Assembly: GCF_900996235.1 (NCBI RefSeq)
Contig: NZ_CAAJGM010000216.1
Location: 1-46,704, forward strand
DNA length: 46,704 nucleotides
From: Paraburkholderia sp. BCC1885
Lineage (GTDB): Bacteria; Pseudomonadota; Gammaproteobacteria; Burkholderiales; Burkholderiaceae
Direction: 5' to 3'
This document shows, piece after piece, positions 8,308 through 15,977 of this stretch. Below the pieces are notes generated by a model. It had not been told where the DNA came from and made no database searches. It saw nothing but the letters and a program-made list of their open reading frames with translations. Numbering within the stretch: the stretch's first letter is position 1; the number at the start of each line of letters is the position of its first letter. A program made the translations under genes and the position numbers.

Positions 8308-10515
8308 CTATGTCCGCTTTTTACGAGGTAGCGTGGTCCTGTTAAAGGGGTCGTTCGGGTTGGTCGCCGCGCGTCCTGCCTGCGATTTTTCCTTTACCAG
8401 TTGACCGACACGCTGGCGCGAAATGCCCAGCTCTTCTCCCGCTTTTGTCTTGTTTCCGTTGTGCTTATCGAGTACCGCAATAGCGCGCTGCCGATATTGT
8501 TCTGGTGTCTCTTGAATCGAGGCTGCAGTCGGCGTGGCTTTCCTGGCTGCGGGCGAAGGGAATCGAAACATGATGCGCGGCTCGTTCTTCTCGAGCCATG
8601 TGTTCAGGTCGTCCCAATGAGCTTCCTCATAAAACGGGCGAGCGCACCTGCCGTTCGTGTATTCATACCGTGCCCGCTCGCCTGGACCGTGCACAGGAAG
8701 CTCTCGACGTTCGGCAGCCCCACACAATTTCGCTTCCAACGCCTCGAATCGTTCGCCAGTTCCGGCAATCGCTTTCGCTGCTTCGCGGAGAGTGTAGCGG
8801 CCTGCGGCCTGCTTTTCGGCCTCTTGCATCGCGAAGATTTGTTGCAATTGGCTATCGGTAAGCCAATCAGGAAGCCTGTCGAAGTTGCCGAGTGCCCATC
8901 GCACAGCACGGGCAGGTTCGATACGCCAGATGCCACCGTAGACCGCCTCTCCATAACCAGCGCTCGGGTTTCGCTCCGCAGGGAGCTGGCCGGACTGAAT
9001 CGCAGCGCTGATTCGAGTTCGAGTGTCCTCGCGTTCGGCTTCGGGCGCGATATCGTCGACGTCGGCGTATTTGGGCACACCCAAGCAAAGCGCCAACAAC
9101 TCTTGCTCATTCCAATATTGAGCATCCAGAAACCGCCGACGGTCATCTGCGGAAAAAGCATTTGTTGTTGGAGTGCCATAGGCTACGTTCGCCTTGACGT
9201 TTCTGACGTTTTCCTCGACCGCCCTGAGCCACGAAGTGTCGATATTTTTGGTCTTGCACCACGCAATGAAATCCATGGGCCGCACTCTTATCGGCGGATT
9301 CTCGCGACTGCGCCAGAGTTCCAGAACCCATCGTGCCTGATGGAACGGGTCTTGAGTGCCGATAATGAAACAGTTATCCAGGCCCATTGCTCCTTTCGAA
9401 GGTATCTCGTCGCAGGGGATATGTGCCTGGATACCGGAAACCAGAAGCGCAGCGGTTTCCGGCGTCCACGTCTCGAACTCCAGATACTTGCTGAGAGTCG
9501 TCAGTTGAAGCAACTCTTCGCTGAATCCGTCGCCGGCGAACAGGTTCGCAGGCTGGCGGCGCTCCCAGAGCGTAACCTGCTCCTGTATCAACTCCGACCT
9601 CTGGGCTAGTTCCCGCTGCATTTCGTCTTCGTATCGTTCCCAATCCTCGCGTCGAACGGTTATTCGGTCGAGCTCGCGCCAATCGGTGTCGACTCGAGCA
9701 TTGGCTGCGGTAGGCACAAAACCGGACACAAAGTCGAAATCCGTGCCTGGTGGCCATTCCACCCATAGTCTGCGGCCATACACAGACTGAACGAGTTCAG
9801 CGAGCTTATGGCGCGTCTCGTTGGTTGGCCTGTCGTCAGTGGCGTTCTGTCCGGTGTGGAGGCAGGCTAAGTCCCACAACGACAGCTTGAGGAGCTTTGG
9901 CGGAAAGACAAACGGGCTTTCCTGTTCCGTCTGTTGCCTCCTGGCCAGTTGCGGCGCGGCAGACGCCATATCTCGGTTAGAGGTCGTTCGTACAGCAATC
10001 GTGAATTGCGCCACGTATCGGGTTAGCTCCTCGACTGATACCTGGGAGTTCGGCTGATACTCATCGGTAGGTAAACGCGTGTGAGGTGCGACCACCTTCA
10101 GAGCACCATTGCGAACAGCAGACACGATGGCTTTCCGATGCTCTCGTTCGGCATCGAAGCGAAGAATGGTCGAGGTTAATTCTGGGTTGTTCCAGCAAAC
10201 ATCCAGAATCCAGTCAAGTTCCGCGTTGTTCGCCATTTCCAGATAGGGTTGAACCTCATCTGAAGTGGGATGGTCAGGCAGGCGGGGCATATCGGCCCAT
10301 ATGCGGTCCAGCACCTTCCTGTCGTCGTCATCAATCGGCCAGCCGTTCCACCTGGCAGTTTCACCGGTTGAGCCTGGCCCTGCGAACTTGATGAAGTACG
10401 ACACTGTCAACTGCTGTCCTGCCGTATCGGGATGCAGGGCTTGCGCGATGAGTTCTGGAATGTCGGCAGTCGCAACGTATTCGGTGGCTGCCGACAGGAC
10501 AATCTCGTTTGCCAT
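8308..10515 (-). CDS. 735-residue protein of unknown function with C-terminal Fis-type HTH
   Basis: I do not recognise the family. The protein is acidic and probably cytoplasmic. It appears built of repeated helical units that share an LxLxLWDLACLHTG / WNEQELLALCLG / WTPETAALLVSG theme (about residues 210-225, 345-360 and 475-490). Each theme is followed by a WxLxxxxxLPxWL-like segment in at least two places. Residues about 675-709 form a helix-turn-helix, NGNKTKAGEELGISRQRVGQ, followed by a basic tail ending PRKKRT. It is transcribed away from the QueC operon, sharing a 437-bp upstream region with it, so it might regulate that operon or simply be neighbouring cargo. Confidence 0.65.
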   Translation of the reverse strand: MANEIVLSAATEYVATADIPELIAQALHPDTAGQQLTVSYFIKFAGPGSTGETARWNGWPIDDDDRKVLDRIWADMPRLPDHPTSDEVQPYLEMANNAELDWILDVCWNNPELTSTILRFDAEREHRKAIVSAVRNGALKVVAPHTRLPTDEYQPNSQVSVEELTRYVAQFTIAVRTTSNRDMASAAPQLARRQQTEQESPFVFPPKLLKLSLWDLACLHTGQNATDDRPTNETRHKLAELVQSVYGRRLWVEWPPGTDFDFVSGFVPTAANARVDTDWRELDRITVRREDWERYEDEMQRELAQRSELIQEQVTLWERRQPANLFAGDGFSEELLQLTTLSKYLEFETWTPETAALLVSGIQAHIPCDEIPSKGAMGLDNCFIIGTQDPFHQARWVLELWRSRENPPIRVRPMDFIAWCKTKNIDTSWLRAVEENVRNVKANVAYGTPTTNAFSADDRRRFLDAQYWNEQELLALCLGVPKYADVDDIAPEAEREDTRTRISAAIQSGQLPAERNPSAGYGEAVYGGIWRIEPARAVRWALGNFDRLPDWLTDSQLQQIFAMQEAEKQAAGRYTLREAAKAIAGTGERFEALEAKLCGAAERRELPVHGPGERARYEYTNGRCARPFYEEAHWDDLNTWLEKNEPRIMFRFPSPAARKATPTAASIQETPEQYRQRAIAVLDKHNGNKTKAGEELGISRQRVGQLVKEKSQAGRAATNPNDPFNRTTLPRKKRT

Positions 10516-10952
10516 GTGCGCCCTTCACGCGCCAACCTTCAGGGATGGGAGCCCCCGCCAGCCGGGGAAGGTACCCGGCGTTCGGCCCGTCGGCCTGGAA
10601 GGGAGCAGGATGATTCTACTTTGCCTCGCAATGCACTTCACTTTGACGGTTAAATTTCTCCATCCACGGGCACGCGGCGCAGCAGTTGAGAAACTTGTGG
10701 GAGGAGCCATGACTAGTATGTGCGCGTGCAGTATGTCACACGCTGATGCGCGAATCCGGGCTAAATAGAGTTTCTCAGGCTAGACTTGTTTTAAAGAAGG
10801 TTTCCTCCATTCTGCCTGGTTTAGATACTTTCGAGCAATATGAAATGAAGTACACTCGATGCACGACTTGAATAAGTAATTCACCGCAATGAACGTACGG
10901 GTAAACGTACGTCGATAGTCCAGAAGCTTATCCCATTGAGAGAGGGGGCGGA
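10516..10952 (+). promoter_or_regulatory. Divergent control region between the 735-residue gene and the QueC-type operon
   Basis: This stretch holds no gene. It must contain promoters in both directions. Two direct copies of AACGTACG sit at 10892-10899 and 10904-10911, 12 bases apart (about one helix turn), each containing the palindrome CGTACG. They lie about 42-61 bp before the ATG at 10953, where a regulator could sit. The start is preceded by GAGAGGGGGCGGA, a serviceable ribosome-binding site. No clear -35/-10 pair was found. Confidence 0.35.
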
Positions 10953-11333
10953 ATGTCAGGAAGCGGCGGGGGCGGTGGGGATTGGCGGCCGGTACAGAAG
11001 GCACCGGTTCAGGAGCCGGTGAAAAAGGGAGCAGGCGATGGTGGCGGTGCCGGAGTGCCGGTGGACCCATGCGCTATCAGTGAAAGGACTACCCTCAATT
11101 CAGTGAATCGAGCAATACTCACGGCCGTCCGGGGTGGCGATTTACTTGATGTGGTTTATGAAGCGGGCCCACCGCAGCGGCTCGTAGCACAAGCGAATGG
11201 AAGTATCGTCGGGTCGATTACGGGGCCCTCCATGCTGCAGTTCATCCAGTGCATGCTCAATGGCCGACAGTACGTCGCTGAGGTAATTGGCATTCAGGGC
11301 GGCACCTGTCAGGTATTGGTACGCCCCAAATGA
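10953..11333 (+). CDS. Gly-rich N-terminus small protein, first gene of QueC-type operon
   Basis: A 126-residue protein with no known function. Residues 2-9 are SGSGGGGG, followed by DWRPVQK and a Pro/Gly-rich linker to about residue 35. A compact C-terminal domain follows: CAISERTTLNSVNRAIL, a GGDLLDVVYEAG turn, then SITGPSML, a LQFIQCMLNGRQYVAEV segment and GGTCQVLVRPK. Paired cysteines occur at both ends of the domain. Its ATGA stop overlaps the start of the kinase-transferase gene. I infer that the flexible glycine tail may be the acceptor for a modification made by the QueC-like and SagB-like proteins. This is not shown by sequence alone. Confidence 0.7.
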   Translation: MSGSGGGGGDWRPVQKAPVQEPVKKGAGDGGGAGVPVDPCAISERTTLNSVNRAILTAVRGGDLLDVVYEAGPPQRLVAQANGSIVGSITGPSMLQFIQCMLNGRQYVAEVIGIQGGTCQVLVRPK

Positions 11334-12520
11334 GCGAAATTGCCATCGTTGGCGGGGTCTACCACGAAAGGTGCATCTGGCCCGAGTGGGACCACATTTA
11401 CGGCTCCGGTGGTCGGGCGGCGGCAGCGCTCAGGAGCCATGTCGAACGGGTAACGCTGCACACGTATGTTCGAGAGGACGTGGGCGTCGCGTTCAAACCC
11501 TACGCCAGTAATTATGGTTTTGATGTGGTGACTGCGGAAACGAAGGATGCTCTTTCCTTCGAATACGTGCATTGCATGTCGAGCCCGGTGATTCGTCCAC
11601 CGCTTGCCCGTATTCATCGTCGGCCCCCGATAGCGGTATCGGCCGAGGCGGTCTTACGCTTCGGGATGCTGGAAGGTTGCGGGAAAGTTGACTCCGAATG
11701 GTGCGTCTACGACCCGCAGTCGGCATTCAGTCCCGAACCATTCGAACAGAACGGCAGTAAGGCCGCACATCTCGCGGTCGTTGCCAATCGCAGCGAAATC
11801 CTGGCCATGACTGGTGGTGATGAACCGACGGTGGCTGCACAAAAGCTCATTGAGAAGGGAGCCGAAGTCGTTGTCGTCAAGTCCGGGCCAGCCGGTGCCT
11901 ATGTGATAACCCGGGAGGGTCAGTCTCACATTCCGGCCTATCGAAGCAATGGGGTTTGGACCATTGGTTCCGGCGATGTGTTTGCGGCCATTTTTGCGGC
12001 AAGGTGGGCTGTGCATCGTGAGAGCCCGGAGCGAGCAGCCGAGCTTGCGTCGCGGGCAGTGTCCAGTTACGCGGAAACAATGGGGCTGCCGTCCCCGTTG
12101 CCGGATAGCCTGTTGCAGGCGCAACTCGTGCCTGCTTCGACGGTCCCTGGCAGAGTCTATCTCGCAAGTCCTTTCTTCAATCTGGGACAGCGCTGGCTGG
12201 TCGATGAAGCCCGTCGTTGCCTGACCGAACTCGGTCTCGAAGTCTTCTCTCCGGTTCACGACGTGGGTCCTGGTCGCGCTCATGACATTGGGCCGGCCGA
12301 CATTGACGCTCTCAAGTCGTGTGACAGGGTGTTTGCAATCCTGGATGGTGTGGATACGGGTACCGTGTTTGAGGTTGGTTATGCGAGCTCCCTCGGGGTG
12401 CCTGTCTACGCCCTGGCACAGTCGGTAGCTGAAGAAAATCTCAAGATGATTGTCGGCACCGGCAGCCAGGTGTTCACGGATTTCGTCACCGCACTGCATT
12501 ACACGGCGTGGAAAGCATGA
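11330..12520 (+). CDS. PfkB-like kinase fused to nucleoside 2-deoxyribosyltransferase
   Basis: A 396-residue two-domain protein. Residues 1-265 resemble a reduced PfkB/ribokinase fold: IAIVGG at the start, GSGGRAAAAL (25-34) in place of the GG-lid motif, ANRSE (152-156) and IGSGDVFAAIFAA (212-224) with D216 as the expected catalytic base. Residues 275-396 match nucleoside 2-deoxyribosyltransferase: RVYLASPFF (275-283), then ILDGVDTGTVFEVGYAS (337-353) with E348 the probable nucleophile. Such enzymes phosphorylate nucleosides and cleave N-glycosidic bonds, so nucleotide-related chemistry is likely, with unknown substrate. It overlaps the genes on both sides by 4 bp, which indicates translational coupling. 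Confidence 0.85.
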   Translation: MSEIAIVGGVYHERCIWPEWDHIYGSGGRAAAALRSHVERVTLHTYVREDVGVAFKPYASNYGFDVVTAETKDALSFEYVHCMSSPVIRPPLARIHRRPPIAVSAEAVLRFGMLEGCGKVDSEWCVYDPQSAFSPEPFEQNGSKAAHLAVVANRSEILAMTGGDEPTVAAQKLIEKGAEVVVVKSGPAGAYVITREGQSHIPAYRSNGVWTIGSGDVFAAIFAARWAVHRESPERAAELASRAVSSYAETMGLPSPLPDSLLQAQLVPASTVPGRVYLASPFFNLGQRWLVDEARRCLTELGLEVFSPVHDVGPGRAHDIGPADIDALKSCDRVFAILDGVDTGTVFEVGYASSLGVPVYALAQSVAEENLKMIVGTGSQVFTDFVTALHYTAWKA

Positions 12521-13113
12521 GAACGGCACTGCTGCTTTCCGGAGGGATGGACTCCATTGCAATTGCGTACTGGAAGCGTCCGGACATAGGAGTCACAATT
12601 GCATACGGTCAGCGTGCGGCGGACGCTGAAACACGCGCGGCGGCGGCTGTGTGCGATACGCTCGGTATCGAGCACCATGTGATTACCGCTGACCTGAGCG
12701 CACTCGGCAGCGGAGACATGGCCGGAATAGCGCCGGCGACGCTCGCTCCGGTTTCCGAATGGTGGCCTTTTCGCAACCAGATGCTCGTCACGCTCGCGGC
12801 GATGAAGATGGTCGCTTTGAACGTCAGCACGCTGATGATTGGCACGTTGCGTACCGATGGCGCGCATGCAGATGGAACACCTCATTTCATCGAGGCGATG
12901 GACCGGCTTCTTGTCTGCCAGGAAGGTGCAATCCGACTGGAGGCACCTGCTATCTCGCTCAGTGCTGCCGAACTCATCAAGACTTCAACCGTCCCGCCTG
13001 ACGTACTAGCGTGGGCACACTCGTGCCATGTGGCGAATGAGGCATGCGGGTTGTGTCGCGGCTGCCGGAAGCATTACGAAACCCTCCAGGAGCTTGGGCT
13101 TGACCCGTATTGA
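12517..13113 (+). CDS. QueC-like 7-cyano-7-deazaguanine synthase family protein
   Basis: A 198-residue PP-loop protein. SGGMDS (8-13) is the ATP pyrophosphatase loop. WWPFRNQML (82-90) corresponds to the QueC VPxRN region, and TDGAHADGTPHFIEAMDRL (113-131) to the substrate region. Four cysteines, C170, C177, C180 and C183, form the QueC-type zinc site. QueC proper converts carboxy-deazaguanine to preQ0 via adenylation and an amide. This copy is shorter than housekeeping QueC (about 220-240) and sits in a cargo operon, so it is more likely one of the QueC relatives used in phage defence (as in Qat or type IV CBASS). The ATG overlaps the previous stop as ATGA; a GTG at 12508 is an alternative. 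Confidence 0.85.
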   Translation: MRTALLLSGGMDSIAIAYWKRPDIGVTIAYGQRAADAETRAAAAVCDTLGIEHHVITADLSALGSGDMAGIAPATLAPVSEWWPFRNQMLVTLAAMKMVALNVSTLMIGTLRTDGAHADGTPHFIEAMDRLLVCQEGAIRLEAPAISLSAAELIKTSTVPPDVLAWAHSCHVANEACGLCRGCRKHYETLQELGLDPY

Positions 13114-13780
13114 TGACCCTGTGCCGAGGTCGGATGACGGCGCGTGTGTAGCGTACCGGTGGCCCGTCGAACACAGGGAATCGTTCAAGACACTTCAGTC
13201 CCCGCCAGAAAAGTCTTTTCTTGAAGTCTTTGAAGGACGGCGCTCGACGCGTCAGCTAGGTTATGCGTCGCTCGATACAATCCTCAGTGCCCTGCACTTC
13301 GCGCTGTCAGCCCGGTTCCGGAAGGAAGGCGACGCGCTCAATCGAAGTCAACGCCCGTCTCTCTCAGCAGGAGCGTTGCACCCGATTTCGGTGATGCTCT
13401 TTACTGACTCGCGCGTGCTGAGACTCGACACTGATGCGTTCGCGCTCGAGCAACTCGTCTTTCCCGAGGACGCACGCGACGCCTGGGTGTCCAGGTGCAG
13501 GCGCGTGCTGCCAGACGCTAATGGCACTTTCCTCGTTCTGGTCGCTGATATGGCAAGACCCGAGGCCGCCTACGTCAACAGCGAATCGCTGGTCTGGCGA
13601 GACGCAGGCGCAATGCTCCAGACCCTCGCGCTAACGGCTGAACTTTTTGGGCTCGGCTTCTGTCCGCTCGGCATCCTTGGCAACGACGTGGTCTCAGTGT
13701 TACCGTCAAGCGGGCAGCTGCTGGCCGTCGGGTCGGCGGTCGTGGGGGTGCCTGCACAGAGCGTCGGCAGCAGTTCCTAA
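13100..13780 (+). CDS. SagB/ThcOx-like FMN dehydrogenase (nitroreductase family)
   Basis: A 226-residue protein. The frame is open upstream inside the QueC-like gene, but TTG at 13100 has AGGAG exactly 7 bases before it and overlaps that gene by only 14 bp, so it is the best start. FEGRRSTRQ (44-52) is the phosphate-binding block of nitroreductases. SAGALHPISVML (89-100) matches the SagB/ThcOx signature rather than ordinary nitroreductases. VWRDAGAMLQTLALTAELFGLGFCPLG near the C-terminus is the flavin and dimer region. SagB-type enzymes oxidise azolines in ribosomal peptides, but no cyclodehydratase is nearby. I infer an FMN-dependent oxidation or reduction step in the pathway of this operon. 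Confidence 0.8.
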   Translation: MTRIDDPVPRSDDGACVAYRWPVEHRESFKTLQSPPEKSFLEVFEGRRSTRQLGYASLDTILSALHFALSARFRKEGDALNRSQRPSLSAGALHPISVMLFTDSRVLRLDTDAFALEQLVFPEDARDAWVSRCRRVLPDANGTFLVLVADMARPEAAYVNSESLVWRDAGAMLQTLALTAELFGLGFCPLGILGNDVVSVLPSSGQLLAVGSAVVGVPAQSVGSSS

Positions 13781-14568
13781 TGGACGCTGGCGTGCCCGGC
13801 GAAGAGTTCAAGCTGCTCATCAGCTCCGGCGCGGTCCTTTCTCAGAATTGGCGAAAGGCGCCGCATGTGGTCCCACATCAGGCCATCTAGCGTTGCCGCG
13901 GACACTTGAATGGCGCGCGCAAAGCTGACGAAGCGTGCCTCAAGCTTCCGGTAGTGTGTGTCGGGCTCCCAGTCTTCCGGGAAGAGCCCCAAGTGTCGTC
14001 CCACCCGTAGGATATGGATGTCGATAATCGCGACCTCACTAAGCGGACGCATGTTGCGAACAATCCACGACGCAGTCTTCAGTCCGATACCCGGCAGCTC
14101 GTTCAGACTGTCCCTGAAGGCGATGTCGTCTTCAGACGGCGTGAACCCGGACAGTCGCGTGAGGCAGCCGCTCAGATAGCGGGCTTTCTGTCTGGCGAAC
14201 CGGTATTTGCGCGCGCGCCCCTGGAAAATGAAAGGCTCGGCCAACGCTTCCTCCAGCTCAATTGCACTCACGCCGGGGCGCAACAGTTCGCGTTCACGCA
14301 CACGAGCGTAGGCGGCCAGTGCTAGTTCCGCCGGCATGCCCCAGCCTCCAAGCAGGCACGCGGCGACTTCCTCAATCAGAGACCTGCCAAGACGGAAATC
14401 GCGGAACGTTCCGATTTCCGTGTGCTGCCATGCCTGCCCTCGCCAATACGCCGGGGTCATCAGCTCGTCGAACGCGCCCCACTGAATGCCGGGTAGCACT
14501 TCATCGGTGACAGGCGGTAGGGTCAGTTCGCGAGTTTCACCCGCGATGTAGGCGTACATTGTCTGCAT
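13777..14568 (-). CDS. OGG-like 8-oxoguanine DNA glycosylase (HhH-GPD)
   Basis: A 263-residue protein with the helix-hairpin-helix and Gly/Pro-Asp core: NELPGIGLKTASWIVRNM (156-173) and VAIIDIHILRVGRHLG (179-194). K164 and D183 match the catalytic Lys and Asp of OGG/EndoIII enzymes, so it should be active as a glycosylase/lyase. No iron-sulfur Cys loop is seen, consistent with the OGG branch. It is converging on the SagB-like gene: the two stop codons overlap by three bases. An OGG-type protein (Cap11) accompanies QueC in type IV CBASS as I recall, which makes its position here suggestive. It has its own promoter upstream of 14568. Confidence 0.82.
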   Translation of the reverse strand: MQTMYAYIAGETRELTLPPVTDEVLPGIQWGAFDELMTPAYWRGQAWQHTEIGTFRDFRLGRSLIEEVAACLLGGWGMPAELALAAYARVRERELLRPGVSAIELEEALAEPFIFQGRARKYRFARQKARYLSGCLTRLSGFTPSEDDIAFRDSLNELPGIGLKTASWIVRNMRPLSEVAIIDIHILRVGRHLGLFPEDWEPDTHYRKLEARFVSFARAIQVSAATLDGLMWDHMRRLSPILRKDRAGADEQLELFAGHASVH

Positions 14569-15663
14569 GGTCGTCTGGTGCTTGTCTTTTGCTGCTGAAG
14601 CCCTTTAACCGGAGGCGTCATGCGGGCGACGCGCATGATACATCAGTCGGCTTTGACAGCCCCTCCGCGGGTACGGGGAGCTTCGGCGGGACGAGTTGCT
14701 GAAGTGTAGAAACATTCAATAAGTTGCGCCAGGTCCAAACTCGCATATTTGTATGAATCACTGTCGGCTCGTTGTTTTGACTGACGGAACAGAGGGAAGA
14801 GCAACCCAGCCAAAAAGCATGGGACATTCGGTGTTCCTGGCGCGGCGTGCTTTTGCCGAGGCGCCAGCACAACCCGATTTGCCCGCACCGTTGTAACCGC
14901 ATGATGCTCAGCCCGACTGACTCAAAGGTCAAGCCATCTGCGCCCCGATTGCGTATAGACTCCGCGCAGCGCGAACGGCGGTCAGACTAACTGGACAGGT
15001 ATCGACTAACTACCCGCGGTACTCAACCGAAAATCAGAAGCAGCCAATCTCCGGGGTCGCGGCATCGCAGAACATCACCATCGTGGCTACCCGCCCGTTG
15101 CAATGCCTGTTTCCAATCCGGGCGCCGAACATGAGCACCCTGGCTGCCGGCTGGCGGCAAACCGTTGGCCAACCTATGTTACGCACCCCCTTGCTGCCAG
15201 CAACGATTCTCCATAGTAAGCGTCTGCACTGTATCCGGCATATCGGGCCTTCCTGCGCCAGGGAGGTCAACGACGACGCCGACGACGGTCACGAGTGCTG
15301 TGTAGCGGGAGGCATAAGGTGAGATTTGGGAAGTATCGACTATCGACCGAGATACTTATTGGCGGGTGCATTCTGATAGCTCACATGACGGCACCTGACT
15401 GACGTCACAACTGCAGGAACTACGGCCACAGTGTTGAGGTCGCTGTTGGTTCGTCGAGACGAGAAATAACCGCCCACTAAGGACTCAAATTGAACACGCA
15501 TTGCCCCCGCCGTCGAACCCTGCTTGTAGATAGCCTCATAACCTGAGAAAAGCGGACCCATAAGGTGAGAAGCTTATGGGGCTCTTTGCATTGATAGCTT
15601 GGATTTACGGGTGAGTCAGCGACTCCCCCCGGTGCCTTGCAGTTCGATGTCGGCAAAACGTGA
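14569..15663. other. About 1.1 kb without recognisable genes at the right end of the glmS island
   Basis: Several short open frames exist on both strands, all with poor starts, biased arginine/cysteine composition and no recognisable motif, so I call none. The DNA may be decayed cargo or the end of the element. The last 30 bases before the repeat (around 15640-15663) are a diverged copy of the glmS coding end, which supports this being the element's own attachment region. Confidence 0.5.
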
Positions 15664-15691
15664 AATCTGGCGAAGTCGGTGACGGTGGAGT
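15664..15691 (+). repeat. Right copy of 28-bp glmS-end repeat: putative attR
   Basis: Identical over 28 bases to 7496-7523 in glmS. The sequence just upstream (GATGT, then CAA at the same spacing) still resembles glmS but has diverged, as expected for an element-borne copy of the target. The frame after the repeat does not stop at the glmS position, so it is not a second gene end. Confidence 0.7.
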
Positions 15692-15734
15692 TGGCGACGC
15701 GATGGAGGCGGCTGCGTGTGCTGAGGTGCATTAA

Positions 15735-15770
15735 TTTCGGTTACGAAGTCTCGATTTAGTTTCGGTTACG
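15735..15770 (+). repeat. Two direct copies of TTTCGGTTACG
   Basis: TTTCGGTTACG occurs at 15735-15745 and 15760-15770, 25 bases apart, just beyond the putative attR. Such spaced repeats next to a recombination site could be recombinase arm sites or an operator. Nothing else supports either use. Confidence 0.35.
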
Positions 15771-15829
15771 TGGCTCTTCCCGACCGCTCAGCCTTAACTG
15801 GCAAGCGGTAACCAGAATTAACGTCCCAA

Positions 15830-15862
15830 GGGCGCTGGAACATTTTCCAGCGCCCCTTTTTT
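15830..15862 (+). terminator. Rho-independent terminator
   Basis: GGGCGCTGGAA, loop CATT, TTCCAGCGCCC form a perfect 11-bp stem followed by C and six T. It acts on rightward transcripts, yet no rightward gene precedes it within 2 kb. It may be the original glmS terminator, displaced by the island inserted at the glmS end. Confidence 0.9.
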
Positions 15863-15977
15863 GCGCACTGCACCGCGATTTCGCCTTCGCGACGCGCCAG
15901 CTCCTAGGAGTCACCGTCCAGTCAAGCAAGAGGGCGCCACAAGACCCGAGCGGCGACTCACCTGCAGCGCGAAAGGC

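Noticed and set aside
8401..9609. Long rightward open frame (402 codons) inside the 735-residue gene
   Set aside because: Composition is Cys/Arg/Ser-rich without domain signals, whereas the opposite strand has a sensible protein with HTH. It is a GC-skew shadow.
10953..14568. Type IV CBASS or Qat
   Set aside because: The QueC-like and OGG-like genes match parts, but no CD-NTase, TGT-like Cap10, transmembrane effector, ATPase QatA or TatD-like QatD is visible within the island.
7496..15691. Tn7-like transposon at glmS
   Set aside because: No TnsA, B, C or D genes, no TGT...ACA ends or end repeats, and Tn7 does not duplicate the glmS coding end.
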